Shown: positions 43,092-52,672, counted from the stretch's first letter. The stretch: 64,000 bases of DNA from Streptomyces sp. JJ38 (GCF_019303475.1 NZ_JABLSI010000034.1:1-64000), one strand, 5' to 3'. The notes: a model not told the origin generated them from the letters alone. Program-made: numbers and translations.

Positions 43092-43766
43092 GTGACGGGA
43101 CTGCGCGAGCGCAAGAAACAGCGCACCCGGGACGCGTTGCTGCGGGCGGCGAACGAGCTGTTCGTCTCGCGCGGGTACGAGGAGACGACGGTCGACGAGA
43201 TCGCCGCCGCCGTGGACGTCTCCCAGCGCACGTTCTTCCGCTACTTCTCGGGCAAGGACGAGGCGGCGTTCGCGATCCAGATGATGGTCGAGGAGCGCTA
43301 CATCGAGGCCCTGCGGGCGCGTCCGGCGCACGAGGCCCCGGTCGTCGCACTGCGCCAGGCCGTCGAGGACGGCTGGAACGGCATCAGCGAGGCGATCGAG
43401 CGCATCGTGCCCATCGAGCTGCACATGCGCATGTGGCACCAGATCGAGACGACACCGGTACTCACGGCCTCACACATGCGGCGCTCGCTGGAGATGGAGC
43501 AGCGGCTGGCGCAGATCATCGCCGACCGGGAGGGGCTCGATCCACGCACCGACCCGCGGCCCCGGGTGCTGGTCGCCGCCTTCTCGGCGGTCATACACGT
43601 CGCGATGCACCAGTGGGCACAGGGCGAGGAGGTGACCCTCGAGAGCGCCCGGCAGGATGCGCGGCGCTGCCTGGACGAGCTGAACCCGGAGCTGTTCGCC
43701 GAGTGGGGCGGCACGCGTGCCGCCGCGGAACCGCGACGGATCTGCCGTTCCCGCCGACGGCGGTGA
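43092..43766 (+). CDS. TetR-family regulator
   Basis: The 224-residue protein has a TetR HTH (residues 6-56: RERKKQRTRDALLRAANELFVSRGYEETTVDEIAAAVDVSQRTFFRYF) and a helical C-terminal domain of the TetR_C type with MHQWAQGEEV. The GTG start follows AGGAGG. No enzyme gene is operon-linked on the same side, so its target is unknown. Confidence 0.85.
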   Translation: MTGLRERKKQRTRDALLRAANELFVSRGYEETTVDEIAAAVDVSQRTFFRYFSGKDEAAFAIQMMVEERYIEALRARPAHEAPVVALRQAVEDGWNGISEAIERIVPIELHMRMWHQIETTPVLTASHMRRSLEMEQRLAQIIADREGLDPRTDPRPRVLVAAFSAVIHVAMHQWAQGEEVTLESARQDARRCLDELNPELFAEWGGTRAAAEPRRICRSRRRR

Positions 43767-43842
43767 CCACGGGCTTCGCGGCCCTCCCAAACGTGAGGTA
43801 CGTCACGGAGTCTCATGATCACGCCGTGGCGTCTTCTAGGGT

Positions 43843-45069
43843 GTGGCTCCAGTGACGTCCCTTTCGCACCCGCACACTCCGGCCGCCGGCACCCCGGCCG
43901 CCGAGCCGTCCGCCGACGGCGCCTCGGGCGGCTTCACGCTCTCGCGCTTCCTGCTGGCCGTGGCCGTCGTCTTCGTGCTGCTGGTGACGACGGGCTGGAC
44001 GGCCCGGCAGATGCAGAACGGGACCCCCAGCGCCCGGACCGCGGCACTGGCGGCCTGGGAACAGGGCACCATCGCGGGCCGTGACCTGCCCGACGTCGAC
44101 GCCGCCCCGGCGCGGGTCGCCGCGTTCTTCGACGCGCTCACCCCCGGGCAGCGGCGGCGGCTGGCCGACCGGCACTCCCTGGTGGTGGGGAACCTGAACG
44201 GCGTCCCCGTGCGGCTGCGCTACCGGGCCAACCGGGTCGCGCTGACGGAGGCCGCCGAGCGGGAGCGCCGCCGTCACGCCGACGAGCAGCTGAGCCCGAC
44301 GGGCCGGCACGCCGCGGGGCGCAGGATGCACCGGTTCGACTCGATGCTGGAGGAGGGGCGGCAGATCCTGGCCTTCGACCCGACCGGACTCGGCCGGGCC
44401 GCGGAGGTCTTCGGCGATCTGGAGCGGGCGGAGCGGATCTCGGTCGTGGTGCCGGGGGCCGACGTGGACCTGCTGACCTTCGAGCGCACCCGGATGAAGT
44501 ACACGGCACCGGCCGGGATGGCCGAGGCGCTGCACGAGGAGCAGCGGGCGGCCGCACCGGCGATGCGGACGGCGACGATCGCCTGGGCGGACTACACGGC
44601 ACCCCGGGGGACCAGCGTGGACACCGCGACCGGGGAGCTGGCCCGGGCGGGGGCGGAGCGGCTCCTCGACCTGCTGTCCGTCCTGCCGGGCGAGGGCGGG
44701 GTCGCGCTGCTGTGCCACAGCTACGGGTCGGTCGTGTGCGGGGTGGCCGCGCCCGACGTGCCGGGCCGGGTCACCGACGTCGCGGTCGCCGGCAGCCCCG
44801 GGGTACGGGCCGGCTCGGCCCGTGACCTGGGCCGGGAGGTCCGGGTGTGGGCGATGCGCACGTCCGACGACTGGATCGGCGACGTCCCGCATCTGAGCCT
44901 CGGCGGCCTGGGCCACGGCCCCGACCCGATGTCGGAGTCGTTCGGCGCGCGACGGCTGACGACGGATGGCGCCGAGGGGCACACGGGCTACTTCGTGCCG
45001 GGCACCGGCAGCCTGGAGAACCTGGCCGCCGTCGGAACCGGGGCCTACCGTTCCGCTGAACTGCGCTGA
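43843..45069 (+). CDS. Membrane-anchored DUF1023-type alpha/beta hydrolase
   Basis: The 408-residue product has one membrane anchor (residues 33-53) and a DUF1023 hydrolase domain with nucleophile elbow LLCHSYGSVV. Other blocks are VVVPGADVDLLTFERTRMKYTAPAGMAEAL and a C-terminal HTGYFVPGTGSLENLA with the catalytic His. Substrates of this family are unknown. GTG 43843 is chosen because it keeps the N-terminal cytoplasmic tail; GTG 43852 is possible. Confidence 0.8.
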   Translation: MAPVTSLSHPHTPAAGTPAAEPSADGASGGFTLSRFLLAVAVVFVLLVTTGWTARQMQNGTPSARTAALAAWEQGTIAGRDLPDVDAAPARVAAFFDALTPGQRRRLADRHSLVVGNLNGVPVRLRYRANRVALTEAAERERRRHADEQLSPTGRHAAGRRMHRFDSMLEEGRQILAFDPTGLGRAAEVFGDLERAERISVVVPGADVDLLTFERTRMKYTAPAGMAEALHEEQRAAAPAMRTATIAWADYTAPRGTSVDTATGELARAGAERLLDLLSVLPGEGGVALLCHSYGSVVCGVAAPDVPGRVTDVAVAGSPGVRAGSARDLGREVRVWAMRTSDDWIGDVPHLSLGGLGHGPDPMSESFGARRLTTDGAEGHTGYFVPGTGSLENLAAVGTGAYRSAELR

Positions 45070-45123
45070 TTCCGCCGTGCGGCACACAGGACGGGCGGGC
45101 TCCCGCCGCTTACGATGGGCCAC

Positions 45124-46038
45124 ATGGGTGATGTGCTGGCCGGAATCCACTCCGCCTGGGAGTTCGACACCGACTCCGTGCTCATCCGCTTCGAACGGGG
45201 GATTCGCACGCCGAAACTGTTCCAGGTACTCCGTGAGCGCCGCGTGCCGTACGCGGCGCTGGCCGGCGTGGAGCTGAGCCCCGGCGCGCGGCGGGGCACG
45301 GTGGCGCTCCGGGCGGTGCTGCGCGAGGGGGCGGACCCGCTGCTGGAGGCAGCGGCGGGCCAGCTCAGGACGGGCTGCGACCCGTACCGGCTGGTCCTTC
45401 CGGCCGAGCGCGAGGCGCTGGCCGCCTCCTACGCCACGGAGCTGCGCGGCGTGCTGACCCCGGACGCCGGCCACCCCGCCGACGAGCACCTGGTGCGGGC
45501 GCCCGAGCCGCCGCTGCAGTTCAAGGCGTACGACGGCAAGGCGGCGTTCGACGGCACGACGGTCTCCTTCCGCTGGTTCTGGACCGGGGCCTCCTCGGCG
45601 AAGTGGAAGGCCGGGGACCAGTTCTTCGACGTGAGCGAGCTGGAGGGGGTGGAGTGGCGCTCGCCGGAGGTGCTCGGCGGCCACCTCCGGCTGCTGCGAC
45701 GCGCCGAGGAGGGCCGGGACGTCCGCCCCGGCGAGCCCGACCAGGACCCGACCGCCGTCGTCTTCGGGCTCGGGTACGGGCTGGTGCACGAGTCGCTGCC
45801 GCTGGCCGCCGCGGTGCTGGCCGCCGTCCGGGCCGAGCGGGGCGCGGAGCGGGAGCAGCGGGCCGCGGGCGCCCGGGGCCGCTCCGGGGCCCGGAGCGCG
45901 GGGGCGCCGGGCGCGCTGCGGTCCGACCCGGCCGACATCGCCGAGCGCATACGCCACCTCGGCCGGCTGCACGAAGCGGGCCTGCTCACGGACGAGGAGT
46001 TCTCCGTGAAGAAGGCGGATCTGCTCGCCGAGCTGTGA
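45124..46038 (+). CDS. DUF4429 / SHOCT-domain protein
   Basis: The 304-residue protein has two PH-like DUF4429 modules: IHSAWEFDTDSVLIRFERG with VPYAALAGVEL, and LQFKAYDGKAAFDGTTVSFRWFW. The C-terminal 40 residues form a SHOCT oligomerisation motif (IRHLGRLHEAGLLTDEEFSVKKADLLAEL). It probably assembles at the membrane or scaffolds other proteins. The ATG at 45124 is preferred over 45115. Confidence 0.8.
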   Translation: MGDVLAGIHSAWEFDTDSVLIRFERGIRTPKLFQVLRERRVPYAALAGVELSPGARRGTVALRAVLREGADPLLEAAAGQLRTGCDPYRLVLPAEREALAASYATELRGVLTPDAGHPADEHLVRAPEPPLQFKAYDGKAAFDGTTVSFRWFWTGASSAKWKAGDQFFDVSELEGVEWRSPEVLGGHLRLLRRAEEGRDVRPGEPDQDPTAVVFGLGYGLVHESLPLAAAVLAAVRAERGAEREQRAAGARGRSGARSAGAPGALRSDPADIAERIRHLGRLHEAGLLTDEEFSVKKADLLAEL

Positions 46039-46097
46039 GACCCGCGCCGCGCCGCGCCGTGGCCGCTCGCGCGGCCCCGGCGCCCCCTTGGGCGGGG

Positions 46098-47144
46098 CTA
46101 CTCGCGCCCGGCGCTGGTGAACGCCATGTCCGCGTACCGGTCCCCGGCGACGTGGGCGGCCAGCGGCTCCAGCTCGGCCAGCTCGGCCGCCGTCAGCTCG
46201 ACGTGCGCGGCCGCGGTGTTCTCCGTCACGCGCTCGGCCCGCCGGGTGCCGGGTATGGGCACGACGGTCAGCCCGTGGACCGTCGCCTGCCGGTGCACCC
46301 AGGCCAGGGCGACCTGCCCGGGGGTGAGGCCGCGGCGGGCGGCGATGGCCCGCAGCGGCTCCAGCAGCGCGGCGTTGGCGGTGGCGTTGTCCCCGTTGAA
46401 GCGCGGCAGGGTGCGGCGGAAGTCGTCGCTGGTCAGCTCCTGGTCGGCGCGGACGAAGGAGCCGGTGAGGAAGCCGCGGCCCAGCGGGGAGTACGGCACG
46501 AAGGCGACGCCCAGCTCGCGGGCGGCGGGCACGGCGGTGCGCTCGACATCGCGGCTGAACACGGACCACTCGGACTGCAGGGCGGCGATGGGGTGGACGG
46601 CGTGCGCGGCACGCAGTTCGGGGCCGGTGACCTCGCTGAGGCCCAGGGCCCGCACCTTGCCCTCGGCGACGAGCTCGGCCATCGCCCCGACGGTCTCCTC
46701 GATGGGCGTCCCCGGGTCGCGGCGGTGCAGGTAGTAGAGGTCGATGACGTCGACGCCCAGCCGCCGCAGGCTGCCCTCGACGCAGGCGCGCAGGTAGGCG
46801 CGGTCGTTGCGGATGCCGCGGGCCGACGGATCGTCGCGGTCGAGCACGATGCCGAACTTGGTGGCGAGGACGATGTCGTCGCGGTGGGCCCGGACGAAGG
46901 GGGCGAGGAACTCCTCGTTCGCGCCGAAGCCGTACATGTCGGCGGTGTCGAAGAGGGTGACGCCGCGTTCGAGGGCACGGGCGAGGGCGGCTTCGGCCTG
47001 GGCGGCGTCGGTGGGACCGTAGGCGAAGCTCATGCCCATGCAGCCGAGGCCCTGGACGCCGACGGCGAGCCCGCCGCCGAGCTGGACGCGGGGCATCGGG
47101 GGCTGCTCGGTGGCCTCGGCTGGCTGCGGGGTTTCGGGGTTCAT
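46098..47144 (-). CDS. Aldo/keto reductase
   Basis: The 348-residue TIM-barrel oxidoreductase has catalytic Tyr in DTADMYGFGANEE, Lys in VLATKFG and His in LYYLHRRDPG, and the C-terminal NADPH site VVPIPGTRRAERVTENTAA. It reduces aldehydes with NADPH. It is the second gene of an operon with the MerR regulator (ATGA overlap), so it is probably induced by the signal that MerR senses. Confidence 0.9.
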   Translation of the reverse strand: MNPETPQPAEATEQPPMPRVQLGGGLAVGVQGLGCMGMSFAYGPTDAAQAEAALARALERGVTLFDTADMYGFGANEEFLAPFVRAHRDDIVLATKFGIVLDRDDPSARGIRNDRAYLRACVEGSLRRLGVDVIDLYYLHRRDPGTPIEETVGAMAELVAEGKVRALGLSEVTGPELRAAHAVHPIAALQSEWSVFSRDVERTAVPAARELGVAFVPYSPLGRGFLTGSFVRADQELTSDDFRRTLPRFNGDNATANAALLEPLRAIAARRGLTPGQVALAWVHRQATVHGLTVVPIPGTRRAERVTENTAAAHVELTAAELAELEPLAAHVAGDRYADMAFTSAGRE

Positions 47145-47716
47145 CGGTCGGTTCCCTGCCTCTCCTGCGGGCCCTGCCGGGCACCGGCGTAGATGTCGAT
47201 CTTGAAGTCGAGCACGGCGAGCGTGTCCTGGAGTTCGGCGACCCGGCGCCGGACGTCGGCGCGGGTCGCGACGAGCAGCTCCAGGCGCTCGGCGTAGGTG
47301 TGGGCGCCCGCCCGGACCAGCTCCGCGTAGCGGACCATGTCGGCCACGGGCATCCCGGTCAGCCGGAGCTTGCCCACCAGCGAGACCCAGTCGAGGTCCC
47401 GGTTGGTGAAGCGGCGCTGCCCGGTGTGGGAGCGGTCGATGTGCGGCATCAGGCCGATCCGCTCGTACCAGCGCAGGGTGTGGGCGCTCAGGCCGGTCAG
47501 CGCGGCGACCTCGCTGATGGTGTAGCGGTCGGTGCCGTCGGGGCGTGGGTGCGGGATGTCGTCGGCCAGGCAGGGGCGACCCCGGGCTGCCGGGCCGTCG
47601 GGCACGGCGCCCGCCGCGGCGTCGGGCGCGGCGTCGGGTGCGGCGTCGGGTGCGGCGTCCGGCACGGCGTCGGGTGCGGCGTCCTGGGTGGTCTTTTCCG
47701 GGTCCAGCACGGTCAT
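47141..47716 (-). CDS. MerR-family regulator with PDAA repeats
   Basis: The 191-residue protein has a low-complexity N-terminal tail with repeated PDAA units (residues 12-40), then the MerR HTH YTISEVAALTGLSAHTLRWYERIGLM (residues 65-90) and a dimerising coiled coil (VATRADVRRRVAELQDTLAVLDFKIDIY). It lacks the Cys ligands of metal-sensing MerR proteins. It overlaps and probably controls the aldo/keto reductase gene through the operator at 47733-47751. Confidence 0.88.
   Translation of the reverse strand: MTVLDPEKTTQDAAPDAVPDAAPDAAPDAAPDAAAGAVPDGPAARGRPCLADDIPHPRPDGTDRYTISEVAALTGLSAHTLRWYERIGLMPHIDRSHTGQRRFTNRDLDWVSLVGKLRLTGMPVADMVRYAELVRAGAHTYAERLELLVATRADVRRRVAELQDTLAVLDFKIDIYAGARQGPQERQGTDR
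47612..47687. repeat. 12-bp repeats encoding PDAA units
   Basis: GCGTCGGGCGCG-type units repeat about six times inside the MerR gene and account for the PDAA tail. Copies differ at a few positions. Confidence 0.75.
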
Positions 47717-47732
47717 GAACGGAACGCTAGGA

Positions 47733-47751
47733 CCTTGGAGTGCACTCCAGG
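47733..47751. promoter_or_regulatory. MerR-type operator/promoter spacer
   Basis: CCTTGGAGTGCACTCCAGG has a perfect 12-base core GGAGTGCACTCC. It lies 16 bases upstream of the MerR start and 36 bases before the serine hydrolase start, a typical position for MerR autoregulation. Confidence 0.75.
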
Positions 47752-47787
47752 CAAGCGTGTTCGGACCCGTCCCGTAACCTCGGTGCC

Positions 47788-48600
47788 ATGGACAGCCTGC
47801 GGATGATCGACAACTGGCCGGTGACGACGGCGGCGGCCGTGGTGGTGCGGGGCGACGGCACGGTGGCCGGCGGCCACGGCCCGACCGGGCACCGGTTCGC
47901 GCTGGCCTCCGTGACGAAGCCGCTCACCGCCTACGCCGCGCTCGTCGCCGTCGAGGAGGGCGCGGTCGAGCTGGACGAACCGGCCGGCCCCCGAGGCTCG
48001 ACGGTGCGGCACCTGCTCGCGCACACCTCGGGGCTCGCGTTCGACGAGCACCGCGTCATGGCGGAGCCCGGCACTCGCAGGATCTACTCCAACGCCGGTT
48101 TCGAGGTCCTCGGCGACCACATCGAGAAGGCGGCGGACATCCCGTTCGCCGAATACCTCCGGCAGGCCGTGCTGGAGCCGCTGGGCATGGCCGCCACCGA
48201 ACTGAACGGAACGCCCGCCGCGGCGGCCGTCTCCACCGCCGACGACCTCGCCCGGTTCGCGGCGGAGCTGCTCTCCCCGACGCTGGTCGCCCGGCAGACG
48301 CACGCTGAGGCGACGAGCGTGGCCTTCCCCGGGCTGCGCGGCGTGCTGCCCGGCTACGGCAACCAGTCCCCCAACGACTGGGGGCTCGGCATGGAGATCC
48401 GCGGCGACAAGTCCCCGCACTGGACGGGGGCTTCCTCCTCCCCCGCCACCTTCGGCCACTTCGGGCAGGCGGGCACCTTCCTGTGGGTGGACCCGCGGGC
48501 CGGTGCGGCCTGCGTGGCCCTGGCCGACCGGGACTTCGGGGAGTGGGCGGTCGAGGCCTGGCCGCCCTTCACCGACGCCGTGCTGGCCGAGCTGGGCTGA
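47788..48600 (+). CDS. Class C beta-lactamase-like serine hydrolase
   Basis: The 270-residue protein has the serine-hydrolase triad motifs: Ser41 in SVTK (residues 41-44), Tyr100-Ser-Asn102 in YSN, and the HTSGL block. The third (KTG-like) motif is replaced by GHFGQAGT. There is no signal peptide, so it is probably cytoplasmic and an esterase or peptidase, not a drug-resistance enzyme. It is divergent from the MerR operon. Confidence 0.82.
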   Translation: MDSLRMIDNWPVTTAAAVVVRGDGTVAGGHGPTGHRFALASVTKPLTAYAALVAVEEGAVELDEPAGPRGSTVRHLLAHTSGLAFDEHRVMAEPGTRRIYSNAGFEVLGDHIEKAADIPFAEYLRQAVLEPLGMAATELNGTPAAAAVSTADDLARFAAELLSPTLVARQTHAEATSVAFPGLRGVLPGYGNQSPNDWGLGMEIRGDKSPHWTGASSSPATFGHFGQAGTFLWVDPRAGAACVALADRDFGEWAVEAWPPFTDAVLAELG

Positions 48601-48671
48601 GCTCCCCCGGGGAAATCACCCGAACGTGTCGCTCCGCGGGAGCCGTGCGGCCTCGGGCGCGGCGCGCGGCC

Positions 48672-49346
48672 TCACCCGTAGGACGGTTCGGCGTGCATCT
48701 CCCACACCAGCAGCTCCGCCCCGGTGGGCCCGGCCGTCGCCACGAGCCCCTCGGCGCCCTTGACGCGCGCGGCGTCGGCCGCGGCGAGCCAGGAGCCCTC
48801 CAGCTCCAGGCTGCCCCGCACCACCTGGAGGTAGGTCCAGGGGGCCGCGGGCAGGACGGTGTGCCGCCGGGCGGGCAGCCGGCGCACGTGCAGGACGGCC
48901 TGGGAGCGGTCCAGCGCGTAGGGGGTGCCGTCGGCGATGCCGCGGACGACGTCGTACTCGGGGGTGCCGCCGAAGGTGTCGGGTACCAGCCACATCTGCC
49001 AGAACCGCAGCGGGCCCGAGCCCTCGTTGCGCTCGGTGTGCCGTACGCCCGCGCCCGCGCTCAGCCGCTGCAGGTCGCCGGGGCGCACGAGGGTGCGGTG
49101 CCCGGCGGAGTCCGTGTGCGTGAGCTCGCCGTCCGTCACCCAGGTGACGATCTCCAGGTCCCGGTGGGGGTGCTCGGCGAAGCCCGCTCCGGCGGCCAAC
49201 CGCTCCTCGTTGCAGGCGACGAGCAGCCCGAAGCCCGTGTTGTCGGGGTCGTAGTGGCCGGAGAAGGAGAAGGCGTGCCGGGTGTCGATGCCCGCCGCGG
49301 CGTCCCCGCCCCGGTACCGGTCGGCCGCTCTGCGCACGTCAAGCAT
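48672..49346 (-). CDS. Pirin-family protein
   Basis: The 224-residue bicupin has the pirin metal site: FAEHPHRDLEIVTWV (two His), DLQRLSAGAGVRHTERN (His, Glu) and an N-terminal DTRHAFSFSGHYDP. Bacterial pirins can have quercetinase-like activity or regulate pyruvate dehydrogenase; the proximity of aceE (6 kb) is only suggestive. The start is at 49346. It is divergent from fasR. Confidence 0.88.
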   Translation of the reverse strand: MLDVRRAADRYRGGDAAAGIDTRHAFSFSGHYDPDNTGFGLLVACNEERLAAGAGFAEHPHRDLEIVTWVTDGELTHTDSAGHRTLVRPGDLQRLSAGAGVRHTERNEGSGPLRFWQMWLVPDTFGGTPEYDVVRGIADGTPYALDRSQAVLHVRRLPARRHTVLPAAPWTYLQVVRGSLELEGSWLAAADAARVKGAEGLVATAGPTGAELLVWEMHAEPSYG

Positions 49347-49424
49347 GCGGTCAACCGTACTGGCCGCGGTGGGGGCCGGAGGGCCCGGTCCCGGGACCGC
49401 GGACCGATAAGGCAGGCTTGTCCC

Positions 49425-50630
49425 GTGCCCGAACCTGCTGAGATCCCGCCGAACCACCTGTCCGACCACCCGCACGCCGCCACGCTGCGGCGGCTGCAGC
49501 AGCACTCCGGCAAACTGGCCGCCGCCGCCATCGCGCGCATGGACGAGCAGCTGTCCTGGTACCGGGCGATGCCGCCGGAGAACCGTTCGTGGATCGGGCT
49601 GGTCGCGCAGGCGGGCATCGCGGCGTTCACCGAGTGGTTCCGGCATCCGGAGACCCCGCGGGCCATCAGCACGGACGTGTTCGGCACAGCCCCGCGGGAG
49701 CTGACCCGGGCGGTCACCCTGCGGCAGACGGTGGAGATGGTCCGCACCACGATCGAGGTCGTGGAGAGCGCCATCGACGAGGTGGCCGCGCCCGGCGACG
49801 AGGCCGTCCTGCGCGAGGCCCTCCTCGTCTACGCGCGGGAGATCGCCTTCGCCACCGCCCAGGTGTACGCGCAGGCCGCCGAGGCGCGGGGCGCCTGGGA
49901 CGCGCGGCTGGAGTCGCTCGTGGTGAACGCGGTGCTGTCCGGCGAGGCGGACGAGGGCGCGGTCTCGCGGGCCGCGGCCCTGGGGTGGAACTCCCCCGAC
50001 CACGTGTGCGTGGTCCTGGGCAACGCGCCGGACGGGGACAGCGAGCTGACGGTCGAGGCCATCCGCCGGGCCGCGCGGTACGCCAAGCTGCAGGTGCTGA
50101 CCGGGGTGCTGGGGAGCCGGCTGGTCGTCGTCGCGGGAGGCTGCGAGGACCCGCTGAAGGCCGCCAAGTCGCTCATCGGGCCGTTCGCCGCCGGTCCCGT
50201 GGTGGCCGGTCCCGTCGTCGACGATCTCCTCTCGGCGCCGCGTTCGGCGCGGGCGGCGGCGGCCGGGCTGCGGGCCGCCGCGGCGTGGCCGGACGCGCCG
50301 CGTCCGGTGCTCGCGGACGATCTCCTGCCCGAGCGCGCGATGGCCGGCGACCCCACGGCGCGGGAGCTGCTGGTGGAGGAGATCTACAGACCGCTGGAGG
50401 AAGCCGGCTCGGCGCTCCTGGAGACGCTGAGCGTGTACCTGGAGCAGGCGAGCAGCCTGGAGGGCGCCGCCCGGATGCTCTTCGTGCACCCCAACACCGT
50501 GCGCTACCGGCTGCGACGTGTGACTGACGTCACCGGATGGTCGCCTTCCGACGTACGATCCGCGTTCACTCTGCGTATCGCGCTGATTCTGGGGCGTCTC
50601 GCCGAACGGACATCATCAGCGCGTCCTTGA
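49425..50630 (+). CDS. fasR: Fatty acid biosynthesis regulator FasR (PucR-type)
   Basis: The 401-residue protein lies directly upstream of fabD-fabH-acpP-fabF, the position of FasR (SCO2386) in S. coelicolor, the known activator of this operon. The C-terminal PucR helix-turn-helix is LEGAARMLFVHPNTVRYRLRRV. The middle holds a GGDEF-like domain remnant (ITVEAIRRAARYAKL, LVVVAGG). The GTG at 49425 gives the usual N-terminus. A 94-base gap to fabD should contain its site. Confidence 0.9.
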   Translation: MPEPAEIPPNHLSDHPHAATLRRLQQHSGKLAAAAIARMDEQLSWYRAMPPENRSWIGLVAQAGIAAFTEWFRHPETPRAISTDVFGTAPRELTRAVTLRQTVEMVRTTIEVVESAIDEVAAPGDEAVLREALLVYAREIAFATAQVYAQAAEARGAWDARLESLVVNAVLSGEADEGAVSRAAALGWNSPDHVCVVLGNAPDGDSELTVEAIRRAARYAKLQVLTGVLGSRLVVVAGGCEDPLKAAKSLIGPFAAGPVVAGPVVDDLLSAPRSARAAAAGLRAAAAWPDAPRPVLADDLLPERAMAGDPTARELLVEEIYRPLEEAGSALLETLSVYLEQASSLEGAARMLFVHPNTVRYRLRRVTDVTGWSPSDVRSAFTLRIALILGRLAERTSSARP

Positions 50631-50724
50631 CGTGCGCCTTTGTACGAGGTCCACAATTCCCCACACCGTTCTTCGTCTCGGTCCCCACCGGCGGGGACCT
50701 TCGTCCTCAAGAGAAAGTGGAAGG

Positions 50725-51654
50725 GTGCTCGTACTCGTCGCTCCCGGCCAAGGCGCCCAGGCGCCCGGCTTCCTGAATCCCTGGCTCGAACTGCCCGGCG
50801 TTCCGGACCTGCTGAAGCAGTGGTCCGAGATCACCGGTCTCGATCTCGTGCGCTACGGCACCGAGGCGGACGCGGAGGAGATCCGCGACACGGCCGTCGC
50901 CCAGCCGCTGCTGGTCGCCGCCGGGCTGGTGTCCACCCGGGCCCTCCTGGAGGGCACCGACCCCGGGCGCCTCGGCGCCGTCGCGGGCCACAGCGTCGGT
51001 GAGCTGACCGCCGCCGCGACGGCCGGTGTGCTGTCGGACGACGACGCCATGGCGATCGTGACGCGGCGGGGCCAGGCCATGGCCGAGGCCGCGGCCGTCA
51101 CCGAGACCGGGATGTCCGCGGTGCTCGGCGGGGACGCCGACGTCGTCGTGGCGCACCTGGAGAAGCTCGGACTCACGCCCGCGAACATGAACGGGGCCGG
51201 CCAGATCGTCGCGGCCGGAACCGCGGAGCAGCTCGCCGCGCTCGCCGCCGACAAGCCCGAGAAGGCCCGGGTGCGCGAGCTCAAGGTGGCGGGCGCGTTC
51301 CACACCCACCACATGGCACCGGCGGTGAGCGCCCTGGAGCGGGCCGTGGCGGATGTCGCCGTCGGCACGCCGTCGCCGCGCCTGGTGTCCAACCGGGACG
51401 GGCAGGTCGTCACGGACGGCCCGGACTTCGTGCGGCGCCTGGTGGGCCAGGTGGCCAGCCCCGTCCGCTGGGACCTGTGCATGGAGACGTTCCGCGAGCT
51501 GGGCGTCACGGCGCTGATCGAGGTGTGCCCCGGCGGGACCCTGACGGGGCTGGCCAAGCGCGCCCTGCCCGGCGTCACGACCCTGGCGCTCAAGACCCCC
51601 GAGCAGCTCGACGCAGCACGTGAACTGATCGCCGAGCACGGCACCGCCGAATAG
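50725..51654 (+). CDS. fabD: Malonyl-CoA:ACP transacylase
   Basis: The 309-residue enzyme has nucleophile Ser90 in GHSVGE and the oxyanion loop VAPGQGAQ near residues 5-12; catalytic His is in AGAFHTHHM. It loads malonyl onto ACP for fatty acid elongation. GTG 50725 is the family-like start. It is the first gene of the fab operon. Confidence 0.95.
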   Translation: MLVLVAPGQGAQAPGFLNPWLELPGVPDLLKQWSEITGLDLVRYGTEADAEEIRDTAVAQPLLVAAGLVSTRALLEGTDPGRLGAVAGHSVGELTAAATAGVLSDDDAMAIVTRRGQAMAEAAAVTETGMSAVLGGDADVVVAHLEKLGLTPANMNGAGQIVAAGTAEQLAALAADKPEKARVRELKVAGAFHTHHMAPAVSALERAVADVAVGTPSPRLVSNRDGQVVTDGPDFVRRLVGQVASPVRWDLCMETFRELGVTALIEVCPGGTLTGLAKRALPGVTTLALKTPEQLDAARELIAEHGTAE

Positions 51655-51667
51655 GAGCACCGAGCCC

Positions 51668-52672
51668 ATGCCCGCGAAGATCAAGCCCGCCCAGGGCTCC
51701 CCGTACGCGCGTGTCGTCGGCGTCGGCGGTTACCGCCCGACGCGCGTCGTGCCGAACGAGGAGATCCTCCGGCACATCGACTCCTCCGACGAGTGGATCA
51801 GGTCCCGCTCCGGCATCGCCACCCGGCACTGGGCCGGTCCGGACGAGACCGTCACCGAGATGACGCTGCACGCGGCGGGCAAGGCCATCGCGGACGCGGG
51901 GCTGACCCCCGAGCAGATCGGCGCCGTGATCATCTCCACCGTCTCGCACTTCAAGCAGACGCCGTCGGTGGCCACCGAGATCGCACACCGGCTGGGCGCC
52001 ACCGGGGCGGCGGCCTTCGACATCTCCGCCGCCTGCGCGGGCTTCGGCTACGGTCTGACCATCGCCAAGGGTCTGATCGTCGAGGGCAGCGCGCGGCACG
52101 TCCTCGTCGTCGGCGTCGAGCGGCTCTCGGACCTCACCGACCTGACGGACCGCTCCACCGCCTTCCTCTTCGGGGACGGCGCGGGCGCGGTCGTCGTCGG
52201 CCCGTCCGACACCCCGGCCATCGGGCCGACGGTCTGGGGCTCCGAGGGCGACAAGCACGACACCATCACGCAGACCGTCCCGTGGGACGTCTACCGCGAG
52301 GGCACGCCGGAGAAGTACCCCGCGATCCGCCAGGAGGGCCAGACGGTCTTCCGGTGGGCCGTCTTCGAGATGGCCAAGGTCGCCCAGCAGGCGCTGGAGG
52401 CGGCCGGGGTCACCCCCGGTGACCTGGACGTCTTCATTCCGCACCAGGCCAACATGCGGATCATCGACTCGATGGTGAAGACCCTCAAGCTGCCGGAGCA
52501 CGTCACCGTCGCCCGGGACGTGGAAACCACCGGCAACACCTCGGCCGCCTCGATTCCGCTCGCCATGGAGCGGCTGCTGGCGACCGGGAAGGCCAAGAGC
52601 GGCGACACGGCGCTCGTCATCGGCTTCGGGGCGGGTCTCGTGTACGCGGCGACGGTCGTTACGCTCCCCTAG
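51668..52672 (+). CDS. fabH: 3-oxoacyl-ACP synthase III
   Basis: The 334-residue enzyme has catalytic Cys123 in SAACAGF, His in PHQAN and Asn in TTGNTSAA. It condenses acyl-CoA primers with malonyl-ACP to start branched and straight fatty acid synthesis. It starts 13 bases after the fabD stop. Confidence 0.95.
   Translation: MPAKIKPAQGSPYARVVGVGGYRPTRVVPNEEILRHIDSSDEWIRSRSGIATRHWAGPDETVTEMTLHAAGKAIADAGLTPEQIGAVIISTVSHFKQTPSVATEIAHRLGATGAAAFDISAACAGFGYGLTIAKGLIVEGSARHVLVVGVERLSDLTDLTDRSTAFLFGDGAGAVVVGPSDTPAIGPTVWGSEGDKHDTITQTVPWDVYREGTPEKYPAIRQEGQTVFRWAVFEMAKVAQQALEAAGVTPGDLDVFIPHQANMRIIDSMVKTLKLPEHVTVARDVETTGNTSAASIPLAMERLLATGKAKSGDTALVIGFGAGLVYAATVVTLP

Noticed and set aside
43819..47184. 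1121-codon minus-strand frame across several genes
   Set aside because: Arg/Pro-rich shadow of the DUF1023 and DUF4429 genes and of the aldo/keto reductase in another frame; no start with ribosome site and no recognisable domain.
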